Positions 40,955-50,299 of a DNA stretch of 64,000 nt are shown piece by piece. The stretch covers positions 42,012 to 106,011 of the forward strand of contig JAQWUU010000029.1 in the NCBI GenBank assembly GCA_029241985.1, read 5' to 3'. Every line of letters begins with the position of its first letter. Positions within the stretch are counted from its first letter, which is position 1. A program made the position numbers and the translations under genes. Below the pieces are notes generated by a model. It worked only from the letters and a program-made list of their open reading frames with translations, had not been told where the DNA came from and ran no database searches. Origin of the DNA: Aquiluna sp. Lineage in GTDB: Bacteria > Actinomycetota > Actinomycetes > Actinomycetales > Microbacteriaceae.

Positions 40955-42112
40955 CTACACCCCAACCTGTTCTAGCTCTTGCTCGATAGAGGCAATCAAT
41001 CGATCCTCTACTTCAGCGATGCCAACTTTTTGAACTACCTCGTGCAGGAAGCCACGCACAACTAGACGTTTTGCTTCAGATTCACTGATTCCTCTTGCCA
41101 TTAGATAGAAAAGCTGTTCGTCGTCAAACCTGCCGGAAGCACTTGCATGCCCTGCGCCTTCGATTTTGCCAGTCTCAATCTCAAGGTTTGGGACTGAGTC
41201 TGCTCTAGATCCATCTGTTAGTAGCAAGTTACGGTTGAGCTCATAGCTGTTAGTCCCGACAGCGGTTTCCCTAATCAAGACATCTCCGACCCAGACGGTG
41301 TGAGCGCCAGCACCCTGCAAGGCGCCTTTATAGGCAACATTGGAAACACAGTTTTCTGCTATGTGGTCGATGTAGGGGCGATGTTCGAAATAGTTGCTCG
41401 AGTCAGCCAGATACACGCCGAACATTTGTATGTCAGCACCGGGTGAGTCAAGAGCAGCTGAAGGCGTTACTCGGACCAAATCTCCTCCGAGTGAGACGAC
41501 CACGTGCTTTAGGGCGGAATCTCTTCCAAGGCGAGTGAACTGAGTCGATACGTGGGCGGAGCCTTTGTCCCAGTCTTGAATCGAAACGAAATCGAGCTTG
41601 GCTCCTGCACCCAGGAGAATTTCGACATTCTCCGCCAGTGAACCCGTGCCAGCGTGATCTAGAACAATTGTCGCTTTCGAGTTAGCTCCGGCCTTCACAA
41701 ACAGGTGGAATGCCCTTGCATCAAGCCCTTCGAGGCTCAGCGTCAAAGTTGTTGGGTTGGTCGTCTCCGAGTCCTCAGCCACCTCAACCAGCAAGGTCTT
41801 CGAAGCATTGGTCCATGCGATTGCTGAGATTCGGTCCTCTGGAAGTCCGGCAGACCCAACGGGTGCCGCTGAGCTATCAATCCATTGAGCAGTGACGCCA
41901 GGAGCTAGATCGATGGCTACCTCCGAAGCGGATACTTCGGACATAACTTCTGCGTCAAGGCCGTTCAGGCGCTCCATGGGTAAATATCGCCAGATTTCCT
42001 GACGGTTATTTATCTCTTGGAAATCCGAAGCGGAAGTCGAGCGAGGTCGCTCATTCCTGGTTTGAAGTGGAACCAGTCCGTGGGAGTGTGGTTCGATGCC
42101 GTGCTGTGCCAT
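40955..42112 (-). CDS. sufD: Fe-S cluster scaffold protein SufD
   Basis: A 385-residue beta-helix scaffold subunit that pairs with SufB. The C-terminal region contains the conserved SFxHR-like segment RPYIDHIAENCVSNVAYKG, GVGTNSYELNRNLLL-like AVGTNSYELNRNLLLT, and the EIETGKIEGAGHASASGR motif, with the helical tail (ESEAKRLVVRGFLHEV). The N-terminal third is variable. Begins directly after the sufB stop. Confidence 0.94.
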   Translation of the reverse strand: MAQHGIEPHSHGLVPLQTRNERPRSTSASDFQEINNRQEIWRYLPMERLNGLDAEVMSEVSASEVAIDLAPGVTAQWIDSSAAPVGSAGLPEDRISAIAWTNASKTLLVEVAEDSETTNPTTLTLSLEGLDARAFHLFVKAGANSKATIVLDHAGTGSLAENVEILLGAGAKLDFVSIQDWDKGSAHVSTQFTRLGRDSALKHVVVSLGGDLVRVTPSAALDSPGADIQMFGVYLADSSNYFEHRPYIDHIAENCVSNVAYKGALQGAGAHTVWVGDVLIRETAVGTNSYELNRNLLLTDGSRADSVPNLEIETGKIEGAGHASASGRFDDEQLFYLMARGISESEAKRLVVRGFLHEVVQKVGIAEVEDRLIASIEQELEQVGV

Positions 42113-43531
42113 CTATCCAACAGCCCCTTCCATTTGCATTTCAATCAACTTATTTAGCTCCAGGGCGTATTCCATCGGCAATTCTTTCGCGATCGGCTCT
42201 ATGAAGCCACGGACAATCATGGCCATGGCCTCATCCTCTTGCATTCCCCTCGACTGAAGGTAGAACAGTTGCTCGGCAGAGATCTGCGAAACGGTTGCTT
42301 CGTGTCCCATTGAGACATCATCCTCACGAATGTCATTCACCGGATACGTGTCAGATCTGGAGATGGTGTCAACCAGAAGAGCGTCACATCGGACAGTGTT
42401 GGCCGAGTGGTGCGCGCCCGGATTCACTCGAATTTCACCTCGGTACGAAGTTCTTCCGCCACCCCTGGCAATCGACTTTGAAACAATTGAGCTGGTCGTG
42501 TAGGGAGCGAGGTGAATCATTTTTGCTCCAGCGTCCTGGTGCTGACTTTCTCCAGCAAAGGCGACAGAAAGAGTTTCTCCGCGCGCCCTTTCGCCGGCAA
42601 GGATGACGCTTGGATACTTCATGGTTACCTTGGACCCAATGTTGCCATCGATCCACTCCATGGTCGCACCCTCGTAGGCAATAGCCCGCTTGGTCACAAG
42701 GTTATAAACGTTAGTGGACCAGTTCTGAATGGTTGTGTAGCGAACTCGTGCGTTCTTTTTCACAATAATTTCAACAACCGCAGAGTGCAGCGAATCAGAC
42801 TGGTAAATCGGCGCTGTGCAGCCCTCGATGTAATGCACGTAGGAATCTTCGTCCGCAATGATCAGGGTTCTCTCGAACTGCCCCATGTTTTCGGTGTTGA
42901 TTCTGAAATAGGCCTGCAGTGGTATTTCTACTTTTACGCCCTTTGGAACGTATACAAATGACCCACCCGACCAAACTGCCGTGTTGAGTGCTGCAAACTT
43001 ATTGTCGCCGGCAGGAATAACTGTTCCGAAGTACTCCTGGAAGATTTCAGGGTGCTCCCTCAGGGCCGTGTCGGTGTCCAGGAAAATCACGCCCTGCGCT
43101 TCTAGGTCTTCTCGAATCTGGTGGTAAACAACCTCAGACTCGTACTGAGCCGCAACTCCGGCAACCAGCCGTTGACGCTCTGCATCAGGAATGCCCAGCC
43201 GCTCATAGGTGTTTCGAATGTCCTCAGGAAGGTCTTCCCAGCTTTGCGCCTGCTTCTCCGTGGAGCGTACAAAGTACTTGATGTTGTCAAAGTGAATTCC
43301 ACTTAGGTCAGAGCCCCACGTCGGCATTGGCTTTTTCTGGAAATAGCCATAGCCCTTCATTCGACGCTCTAGCATCCATGCCGGTTCGTCTTTCAGACCC
43401 GAAATGTTCTTGACAACCTCATCGGAAATTCCACGCTTGGCAGTATCTCCAGCTGCAGACTTGTCTGACCAGCCGAACTCATAGTTTCCTAAGTCGTCCA
43501 GCTCTGGGCGATCAATGATTTTTTCTGACAT
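42113..43531 (-). CDS. sufB: Fe-S cluster scaffold protein SufB
   Basis: A 472-residue main scaffold subunit of SufBCD. Family blocks include EPAWMLERRMKGYGYFQKKP, the beta-helix core YVHYIEGCTAPIYQSDSLH with a conserved Cys, and the C-terminal ISAEQLFYLQSRGMQEDEA. It is the first gene of sufB-sufD-ferredoxin-sufC-sufT, with AGGAAGG before the ATG. No sufR, sufS or sufU lies nearby, so the cysteine desulfurase must be encoded elsewhere. The shared upstream region with ctaA holds a putative iron box. Confidence 0.96.
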   Translation of the reverse strand: MSEKIIDRPELDDLGNYEFGWSDKSAAGDTAKRGISDEVVKNISGLKDEPAWMLERRMKGYGYFQKKPMPTWGSDLSGIHFDNIKYFVRSTEKQAQSWEDLPEDIRNTYERLGIPDAERQRLVAGVAAQYESEVVYHQIREDLEAQGVIFLDTDTALREHPEIFQEYFGTVIPAGDNKFAALNTAVWSGGSFVYVPKGVKVEIPLQAYFRINTENMGQFERTLIIADEDSYVHYIEGCTAPIYQSDSLHSAVVEIIVKKNARVRYTTIQNWSTNVYNLVTKRAIAYEGATMEWIDGNIGSKVTMKYPSVILAGERARGETLSVAFAGESQHQDAGAKMIHLAPYTTSSIVSKSIARGGGRTSYRGEIRVNPGAHHSANTVRCDALLVDTISRSDTYPVNDIREDDVSMGHEATVSQISAEQLFYLQSRGMQEDEAMAMIVRGFIEPIAKELPMEYALELNKLIEMQMEGAVG

Positions 43532-43642
43532 TTTGGCCTTCCTGTTTCACTTCAGTACAACTGATTTTGCCGAACGGTATTCCAGCGAACTTTGTCGTGA
43601 GAAACTTGAATTGTGGTGCAGGCTAAGCCTAAGCCCCAACAG

Positions 43643-43669
43643 CATAATAAAACAGTAAGGGTTACCTAA
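43643..43669. promoter_or_regulatory. Putative DtxR/IdeR iron box with flanking -10 elements
   Basis: The 19-bp sequence AACAGTAAGGGTTACCTAA (43651-43669) agrees at 15 of 19 positions with the palindromic IdeR consensus TWAGGTWAGSCTWACCTWA. Next to it, CATAAT (43643-43648) on the plus strand could be a -10 for ctaA, and TATTAT on the minus strand (43649-43644) a -10 for sufB. The box overlaps the -35/-10 region of the minus promoter and the predicted start of the plus one. Confidence 0.45.
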
Positions 43670-43681
43670 GTAAAGGTGGAG

Positions 43682-44767
43682 ATGAACGCGGTCAAGTCGC
43701 TCTGGTTCGGTAAAATCGTTGCACCTGCAAGACTTCGACTTTTTGTCTGGTTATCGCTTGTCACTCAGGTATTGATAGTGGTCACCGGAGGCGCGGTCAG
43801 GCTTACCGGTAGTGGACTTGGTTGCCCCACCTGGCCTAAGTGCACCGAAGACTCACTGGTCAGCACTGCTGAAATGGGCTTTCACGGCCTGATTGAATTT
43901 GGCAACAGAGTTTTAACAATTGTCTTGTTGATCGTCGCACTTTTGACCTTCATCGTAGTTGTGCGCAACGCGACCCCGACCAGAAAAATTGGCAAGCTAT
44001 CAATCGGGTTTTTCTCAGGCGCAATCCTGCTCGTTGTTGGCCTTGTAGCAAATGAAATTCTTAGTTTGCTGGCTCTAACAGTTGGAATTTTTGCCGCCGC
44101 TTTTATCCTGATGCTTGGCTTTGGCGTGCTAATCGTCAAAACAGCAAGGACTGAATCTAGGCATGGGCTCGTGGTGCCCGCTTTTATTCTGGGCGTAGGA
44201 ATCATTTTGCAGGCGGTGGTCGGTGGCATAACAGTGCTCACTGGCTTGAATTCTTGGATCGTTGGAGTGCATTTTGTGATTTCGATGGGCCTGATCGCAG
44301 TCGCATCGTTGCTGGTATGGCGAGCGTTGCCAAAGCCGGAATCTCAGATTTCAGCCATTACAGCTCAATTGGCATGGCCGATAAGCGTGTTTGGAACGCT
44401 CTCAATTCTTTTCGGTGTGGTTGTAACTGGCGCCGGCCCTCACGCAGGTGACGCCGAAACACCCAGAAACGGTTTAAATCTCGAAATTTGGCAACATTTC
44501 CACTCGTACCCTGGCTATATTTTGCTGGCCTTGATAGTCATTTCTGTAATCAGCCAGTCCAGAATTTCAGGTTTTCGACTGAGATTGCTCCCGATGAGGA
44601 TTCTTTTGATTCTGCTCGCCGTAACAGTTTTGCAAGCTGTTGTTGGGATCGTTCAGGCAAGAACCGGAGTGCCAGCGTTGCTTGTCGGCTTCCACATGCT
44701 CGGAGCTGCAGTTCTAGCGTCTCTGCTTGCATTTCAGCAATTCAGTGGGAGAAAAATTAGCAGATGA
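43682..44767 (+). CDS. ctaA: Heme A synthase
   Basis: A 361-residue eight-helix membrane protein (COX15/CtaA) that oxidises heme O to heme A. The first loop has VRLTGSGLGCPTWPKC with the conserved Cys pair; heme-ligand histidines are in MGFHGLIEFGNR and VGVHFVISMG in the first half, and LEIWQHFHSYPGY and GFHMLGA in the second. The start is ATG 43682, 5 nt after AAAGG; an in-frame GTG at 43676 overlaps that site. It overlaps the photolyase gene by 4 bp. Confidence 0.94.
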   Translation: MNAVKSLWFGKIVAPARLRLFVWLSLVTQVLIVVTGGAVRLTGSGLGCPTWPKCTEDSLVSTAEMGFHGLIEFGNRVLTIVLLIVALLTFIVVVRNATPTRKIGKLSIGFFSGAILLVVGLVANEILSLLALTVGIFAAAFILMLGFGVLIVKTARTESRHGLVVPAFILGVGIILQAVVGGITVLTGLNSWIVGVHFVISMGLIAVASLLVWRALPKPESQISAITAQLAWPISVFGTLSILFGVVVTGAGPHAGDAETPRNGLNLEIWQHFHSYPGYILLALIVISVISQSRISGFRLRLLPMRILLILLAVTVLQAVVGIVQARTGVPALLVGFHMLGAAVLASLLAFQQFSGRKISR

Positions 44768-46107
44768 TAAGCATTTTCTGGTTCGGACGTGACCGTCGAC
44801 TACAAGATAACGAAGCGCTGACATTTGCAGCCGAATCATCCCCTAGCTTGCTACCGGTATTTGTATATCCAGCGGACAGCATCGGCCTTTCGAGCCTTCG
44901 CGAGGCCTCAATAGCGGCCTCCGTAAAGGCCTTGTCAGAGTCTCTGCCATTGGGCCTACAGGTCATAACGGGTGACCCCGCCGTAGTTTTGAAAGAGCTT
45001 GCTAAAAAAAGCGGCGCGAGTCGAATCATTGCTACCCGAGCTTTCGACCCTGAGGGTGCCAAGCACCAGCATGAGCTTGCAGCTGCTCTTGCGGCTAGTG
45101 AAGTAGAGCTGTTGCTCATTGGGAGCAACTACCAGGTTATGCCAGGCCAGGTATTGAAAGACGATGGAACTCCGCTTCGTGTATACACGCCCTTTTATAA
45201 ACGCTGGTTGAACTTTGGAGCCACAGAGCCTTTCCTACTAGACGTTGAAGGGGTCCAATGGTTGGCACCAGACGCTTCAATTCAGCACGACTTCCTTGGC
45301 TCTGTAAGTGCATCACTGCAAGCAGGAGAAAAGCACGCGCTGGAAACTTGGCGCAGGTTCAGGCAAGAGCGCATTTTTGACTATTCCGATAACCGCAATC
45401 GTCCAGACCTAAACGGCACTTCGAAGCTTTCGCATGCTCTCGCGCACGGAGAAATCCATCCCAGGACTTTGTTGGCGCAGCTGGGCAACTCCCCCGGCGA
45501 GGAGGTCTTCCGTAAGGAAATTGCATGGCGCGAATTTTACGCCGATGTGCTTTTCCATAATCCGCACACGGTCGACGAGTACTACGACAAGCGATTTGAA
45601 CAGCTTCGATACGACGACCCAGAGAAATTCCCTGAAAAGCTAACCGCCTGGAAGACAGGCCAAACGGGCTATCCGATCGTAGATGCCGCTATGCGCCAGC
45701 TAGTTGAAACCGGATGGATGCACAACCGCGCTCGGATGATTGTTGCGAGCTTCCTAGTGAAAGATCTTCATTTTGAGTGGCAGGTTGGCGCAAGATTCTT
45801 CGAGCAGCACCTTACAGATTATGACCCGGCATCCAACTCTCACGGATGGCAGTGGACGGCTGGCTGTGGCACAGATGCATCGCCCTTTTATCGAGTCTTC
45901 AATCCAATATTGCAGGGTTCAAAGTTTGATCCAGCCGGGGAATATGTCAGGCGCTGGATACCCGAGCTTCGGCACCTCGAGGGAGCACGCGTGCACGAAC
46001 CCTGGAACGACATAGCTGGATTCCAAAACGGATATCCACCTCCGATTATTGATCACTCTCAGGAACGAGATGAGGCGCTTGGCAGGCTAGAGGAGATCAA
46101 GCGCTAG
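44764..46107 (+). CDS. phr: Cryptochrome/photolyase (class I CPD photolyase)
   Basis: A 447-residue flavoenzyme that splits pyrimidine dimers with blue light. The N-terminal antenna domain starts [18 protein letters not shown]. The FAD domain carries [12 protein letters not shown], the block [19 protein letters not shown] with HNRARM, and [18 protein letters not shown], including the conserved Trp residues of electron transfer and dimer binding. Whether it is CPD or another photolyase subtype is not fully settled from sequence. Coupled to ctaA by a 4-bp overlap; its stop shares CTAG with ctaB. Confidence 0.93.
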   Translation: MISIFWFGRDRRLQDNEALTFAAESSPSLLPVFVYPADSIGLSSLREASIAASVKALSESLPLGLQVITGDPAVVLKELAKKSGASRIIATRAFDPEGAKHQHELAAALAASEVELLLIGSNYQVMPGQVLKDDGTPLRVYTPFYKRWLNFGATEPFLLDVEGVQWLAPDASIQHDFLGSVSASLQAGEKHALETWRRFRQERIFDYSDNRNRPDLNGTSKLSHALAHGEIHPRTLLAQLGNSPGEEVFRKEIAWREFYADVLFHNPHTVDEYYDKRFEQLRYDDPEKFPEKLTAWKTGQTGYPIVDAAMRQLVETGWMHNRARMIVASFLVKDLHFEWQVGARFFEQHLTDYDPASNSHGWQWTAGCGTDASPFYRVFNPILQGSKFDPAGEYVRRWIPELRHLEGARVHEPWNDIAGFQNGYPPPIIDHSQERDEALGRLEEIKR

Positions 46108-47012
46108 ATGTAAATCAGTGGATCAATGGCAATCGCCAGGAACAAAACTGTCAGATGTGTAATGGAAGCGTGGAAAAGCTTCATTGGGTTTTTAGGCACC
46201 TGAACCTTAGCTTCGCTATAGAGCCGGTGGGACTCCCAGGTAAACCAAATCCCGGCAAGTACAGCGGCGATTGAGTAAACCAAGCCCATGTTCGCCACGG
46301 GAATCAGCAGCAGTGTCGCAGCCAAGTAGGCGTAGGCGTAAAGAATAATTTGGCGCCCCACCTTTTCATTCTTCGCGACCACCGGAAGCATTGGCACGCC
46401 TGCCTCTTTGTATTCCTCGAGGTATCTCATGGAAAGAGGCCAGTAGTGCGGCGGAGTCCACAGGAAGATAATCAGAAAGAGCACCCATGCCGAAAGTGAC
46501 AGTTCATTTGTCACTGCTGCCCAGCCGATTAGCGCAGGCATGGCTCCAGCAGCTCCACCCCAAACAATGTTTTGCGGCGTTCTTCTTTTGAGTCCGAGGG
46601 TGTAGACAATAACGTAGAAAAGGATTGCTATCAGTGACAGTACCGCGGCGAGTAAATTGATAAGCACTGCAAACCAGATAACCGAGGCAATCCCTATGCC
46701 CCATGCAAAAATGAGTGCCTCTTTGTGAGTCAGCTCTCCAGTAACTAGGGGTCGATTCTTTGTCCGGCCCATCACCTTGTCAATATCGCTGTCTATGTAG
46801 CAGTTGAAGGCGTTCGCGCTTCCAGCGCTCAATGCACCACCGAAAACCGTTGCAAGTATTAGCCAAATTGAAGGGAACCCGCGAGCTGCAAGAATCATGG
46901 CTGGAACGGTTGCGATAAGAAGTAGTTCGATGACTCGTGGCTTGGTGAGCAGAAAGTAGGCGCGGAGCTTTTTCAAAAAGCGCGCCGAAGACGTGATTTC
47001 TACTGTGGTCAT
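46104..47012 (-). CDS. ctaB: Heme O synthase (protoheme IX farnesyltransferase)
   Basis: A 302-residue UbiA-family membrane prenyltransferase that attaches farnesyl to protoheme, making heme O for CtaA. The first Asp-rich site is [18 protein letters not shown], followed by [11 protein letters not shown]; the second is in [14 protein letters not shown]. About nine helices. TACACT lies 8 nt before the ATG at 47012, close to leaderless spacing. It is divergent from tkt, an arrangement conserved in many actinobacteria. Confidence 0.95.
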   Translation of the reverse strand: MTTVEITSSARFLKKLRAYFLLTKPRVIELLLIATVPAMILAARGFPSIWLILATVFGGALSAGSANAFNCYIDSDIDKVMGRTKNRPLVTGELTHKEALIFAWGIGIASVIWFAVLINLLAAVLSLIAILFYVIVYTLGLKRRTPQNIVWGGAAGAMPALIGWAAVTNELSLSAWVLFLIIFLWTPPHYWPLSMRYLEEYKEAGVPMLPVVAKNEKVGRQIILYAYAYLAATLLLIPVANMGLVYSIAAVLAGIWFTWESHRLYSEAKVQVPKNPMKLFHASITHLTVLFLAIAIDPLIYI

Positions 47013-47020
47013 TTGTTTCT

Positions 47021-47026
47021 AGTGTA
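47021..47026 (-). promoter_or_regulatory. -10 box of ctaB, near-leaderless
   Basis: TACACT on the minus strand, 8 nt before the ATG at 47012, giving a leader of at most one or two bases. Confidence 0.4.
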
Positions 47027-47140
47027 ATCGACTTTTAGAGGGCACTCAGGCTCTGTCGGTATAGACTCGATTTTCAATTGGACAGCAGTGTTGCTGGCGT
47101 AAATCTAGGGCGTAAGCACCTCAATCTAAGGAATGACATT

Positions 47141-49204
47141 TTGTTTGAATGGAATGAAATCGACGACCTCGCTGTGAAAACCTCAAAGGTTTTGGCTGCG
47201 GATGCTGTTGAGAAAGTCGGAAACGGCCATCCGGGCACTGCTATTAGCCTGGCGCCGGCGGCTTATCTGCTTTTCCAGAAGGCCATGAGACATGATCCAA
47301 GTGATGACAAGTGGATAGGCCGCGACCGATTCATATTGTCTGTAGGGCATTCGTCGTTAACTCTTTACAACCAGCTCTACCTGGGTGGTTTTGGCCTCGA
47401 ATTGGATGACATCAAGAGCCTCAGGACCTGGGGGTCACTGACTCCTGGACACCCGGAGTATGCCCACACCAAGGGCGTGGAGATAACCACTGGACCGTTG
47501 GGGCAGGGCCTTGCCTCCGCGACCGGGTACGCCATGTCAACGCGCTTTGAGCGCGAGTTGTTTGACCCAGAGTCCACCCCTGGTGAATCCGTGTTCGATC
47601 ACCATGTGTTTGTTATCGCCGGGGATGGGGATATGCAAGAGGGTGTCAGTGCCGAATCAGCATCTCTAGCCGGCCACTTGGGCCTCGGTAACTTAGTTGT
47701 CATATACGATTCGAACAAAATCTCCATTGAAGATGACACTGACATCAGCTTTTCCGAGGATGTATCAAAGAGGTACGAGGCATACGGCTGGCAAACCATA
47801 GAAGTTGACTGGACCAAGGGTTCATACACCGAGGACGTCGCCGAGCTGAATGCCGCGATAGATCTTGCCAAGAGCAACACTTCTCAGCCGACTCTGATCA
47901 CGTTGAAAACGATAATCGGTTGGCCTAGCCCGACCAAGCAAAACACCGGGAAGATCCATGGTTCTAAGCTCGGCGATGAGGAGCTTGTGGGCCTGAAGGC
48001 GGCGCTCGGATTCGACCCTGCAAAGAATTTCGAAGTTTCCCCCGAGGTTATTGAACACACTCGGAAGTTAGTAAATCGTGGAGCGCTCCTGAGGGCCGAA
48101 TGGGATCTACGTTTTCAGCAATGGAGAGACTCATACCCAGCTCAGGCCGAGTTGTTCGACAGAATTTCCAGCGGTGCCCTGCCTGTTGGTCTTGAAGCCG
48201 CTCTGCCAGTTTTCGCATCCGGTGACGAAATTGCAACTCGGGCGGCCTCAGGCAAGGTAATAAATGCCATCGCTGGTCACATGCCTGAGCTCTGGGGAGG
48301 TTCTGCTGATCTAGCAGAATCTAACAACACAACCATTGAGGGTGGCGGATCTTTTGTGCCGGAAAAGTGGCAGACAAGTGCGTGGACCCCTAAACCTGCT
48401 GGTCGCATCCTTCACTTTGGAATCCGCGAGCACGCCATGGGGGCAATCCTCAATGGAATAACACTCTCTGGAATCTCAAGAGTATTTGGCGGAACTTTCC
48501 TAGTTTTCTCCGACTACATGCGCCCGGCCGTAAGGTTGGCTGCCCTGATGGGAATAGCACCAATCTACGTCTGGACGCATGACTCAGTTGCCCTAGGAGA
48601 AGATGGCCCAACACACCAGCCAATCGAGCATCTCAATGCACTCAGGTCAATCCCAAACCTGGACATCGTTCGTCCTGCTGATGCTAATGAGACTGCTCAG
48701 GTTTGGCTTCAGGTTATTAAAAATACCGACCGCCCCGCGGGAATAGTACTTACCAGGCAAAATCTGCCAGTTCTTGACCGGTCCAATGGGTATGGCCAAG
48801 CCACCGAAGTTGCCAAGGGCGCTTATGTCTATGCCGAAGGATCTTCCAATCCTGAAGTAGTTCTCATCGCAACTGGAAGCGAAGTGCAATTTGCCGTTGC
48901 TGCAAGGCAGGAACTGGAAAGCCAAGGAATTGCAACTCGAGTAGTTTCCGCTCCTTGCCTGGAGTGGTTCGATTCACAGCCTGAAGAGTACAGAAATTCA
49001 GTGATTCCAAAATCTGTAAAAGCTAGAGTCTCGATTGAAGCTGGGCTTACAGCCGGATGGCACAAGTACATAGGTGACAGCGGAATAGCTATCGGAATCG
49101 ATCACTTCGGCGCTTCTGCCGATTACAAGACACTATATTCCAAATTTGGAATAACAACCGAGGCTGTCGTTGCGGCAGCTAAACAGAGCCTTGGAGGCAA
49201 GTAA
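47141..49204 (+). CDS. tkt: Transketolase
   Basis: A 687-residue thiamine diphosphate enzyme of the pentose phosphate pathway, moving two-carbon units between sugar phosphates. The TPP/Mg motif is GDGDMQEGVSAESASLAG through to DSNKIS; other marks are GNGHPGTAISLAPAAYLLF, GPLGQGLASATGYAMS and the second-domain FGIREHAMGAI with the catalytic Glu. The start is TTG 47141 (AAGGA 8 nt upstream), which gives the usual N-terminus; a TTG at 47078 would add 21 residues. A TAGACT at 47062-47067 could be the -10 for a leader of about 65 nt. Confidence 0.93.
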   Translation: MFEWNEIDDLAVKTSKVLAADAVEKVGNGHPGTAISLAPAAYLLFQKAMRHDPSDDKWIGRDRFILSVGHSSLTLYNQLYLGGFGLELDDIKSLRTWGSLTPGHPEYAHTKGVEITTGPLGQGLASATGYAMSTRFERELFDPESTPGESVFDHHVFVIAGDGDMQEGVSAESASLAGHLGLGNLVVIYDSNKISIEDDTDISFSEDVSKRYEAYGWQTIEVDWTKGSYTEDVAELNAAIDLAKSNTSQPTLITLKTIIGWPSPTKQNTGKIHGSKLGDEELVGLKAALGFDPAKNFEVSPEVIEHTRKLVNRGALLRAEWDLRFQQWRDSYPAQAELFDRISSGALPVGLEAALPVFASGDEIATRAASGKVINAIAGHMPELWGGSADLAESNNTTIEGGGSFVPEKWQTSAWTPKPAGRILHFGIREHAMGAILNGITLSGISRVFGGTFLVFSDYMRPAVRLAALMGIAPIYVWTHDSVALGEDGPTHQPIEHLNALRSIPNLDIVRPADANETAQVWLQVIKNTDRPAGIVLTRQNLPVLDRSNGYGQATEVAKGAYVYAEGSSNPEVVLIATGSEVQFAVAARQELESQGIATRVVSAPCLEWFDSQPEEYRNSVIPKSVKARVSIEAGLTAGWHKYIGDSGIAIGIDHFGASADYKTLYSKFGITTEAVVAAAKQSLGGK

Positions 49205-50299
49205 ATGAATAAAAATCTAAAATCACTTACCGACGCTGGCGTCTCTATCTGGCTGGACGATTTGTCTAGAGAGCGAATCGAGAGCGGAAACCTTGAGGAC
49301 CTAATTCAGAACTACTCGGTTCGTGGTGTGACGACAAATCCAACCATTTTTGCCGCAGCCCTAAAGGGAAGCTCCTACGGAGAGGCGATGGAGGTTGAAC
49401 GTTCACTTGGAAGTTCTGCCGGCCAAGCAATTGCAAATGTTACCTCCGCGGATGTCGCGGCTGCATGCGACATCTTCAATGGTGTTTACTTCGAGTCACA
49501 CGGAGTCGATGGAAGAGTTTCCATCGAGGTCGAGCCTGGATTGGCAAACGATGCTGCAGGAACAATTTCCCAGGCCCTAGAGCTTTACGCTCTGGTAAAT
49601 CGTGAAAACGTAATGATAAAGATTCCTGCAACCATTCCTGGTCTCGAGGCTATAACGGCAGTAACCGCAGCTGGAATCTCAGTAAACGTGACGCTGATTT
49701 TCTCAATTGATCGTTACAGCCAGGTAATAGATGCATACCTTGAAGGTCTCAAGCAGGCACTTTCCGCAGGCAAGGACCTTTCGAAAATTCACTCGGTTGC
49801 TTCATTCTTTGTCTCACGGGTCGACACGGAAGTCGACGCCAGGTTGATTTCACTTGGAAAGCCTGACCTGAAAAGCAAGGCTGCGCTGGCAAACGCTCAG
49901 CTGGCCTATGAGTTGTTTTTGGCTAGGTTTCAAGGTTCAGCCTGGAATGAGCTTTCGGCGTCGGGGGCGAATCTTCAGCGTCCGCTTATGGCCTCTACTG
50001 GCGTGAAAGATCCCGCTCTTCCAGACACTCTCTATGTAACCGAATTGGTGTCAAAAAACATAGTGAACACTATGCCGGAAAAGACCATGATGGCTACGGC
50101 CGATCATGGAGTAATCCCCAGCGAGTCCGTAATTTCCTCATTCGAAACGGCTAAGCGGGTTCTTGCCGACATAGCGGCAGCGGGAGTAAACATGCAAGAG
50201 GTTACCGACTTGCTAGAAAAAGAAGGCGTAGAAAAGTTCATCGTTTCATGGGGCGAGCTTGTGGAAACTGTTGAGCAGTCGCTGAAGGGTTCAAACTGA
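49205..50299 (+). CDS. tal: Transaldolase
   Basis: A 364-residue transaldolase of the longer bacterial type, catalysing three-carbon transfer in the pentose phosphate pathway. The opening motif is [19 protein letters not shown], then [13 protein letters not shown]; the Schiff-base lysine is in [17 protein letters not shown]. The downstream [19 protein letters not shown] matches the family. Starts directly after the tkt stop and overlaps pgi by one base. Confidence 0.95.
   Translation: MNKNLKSLTDAGVSIWLDDLSRERIESGNLEDLIQNYSVRGVTTNPTIFAAALKGSSYGEAMEVERSLGSSAGQAIANVTSADVAAACDIFNGVYFESHGVDGRVSIEVEPGLANDAAGTISQALELYALVNRENVMIKIPATIPGLEAITAVTAAGISVNVTLIFSIDRYSQVIDAYLEGLKQALSAGKDLSKIHSVASFFVSRVDTEVDARLISLGKPDLKSKAALANAQLAYELFLARFQGSAWNELSASGANLQRPLMASTGVKDPALPDTLYVTELVSKNIVNTMPEKTMMATADHGVIPSESVISSFETAKRVLADIAAAGVNMQEVTDLLEKEGVEKFIVSWGELVETVEQSLKGSN

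Noticed and set aside
47078..47140. Extended transketolase start at TTG 47078
   Set aside because: Adds 21 residues not seen in the family; the TTG at 47141 has a well-spaced AAGGA.
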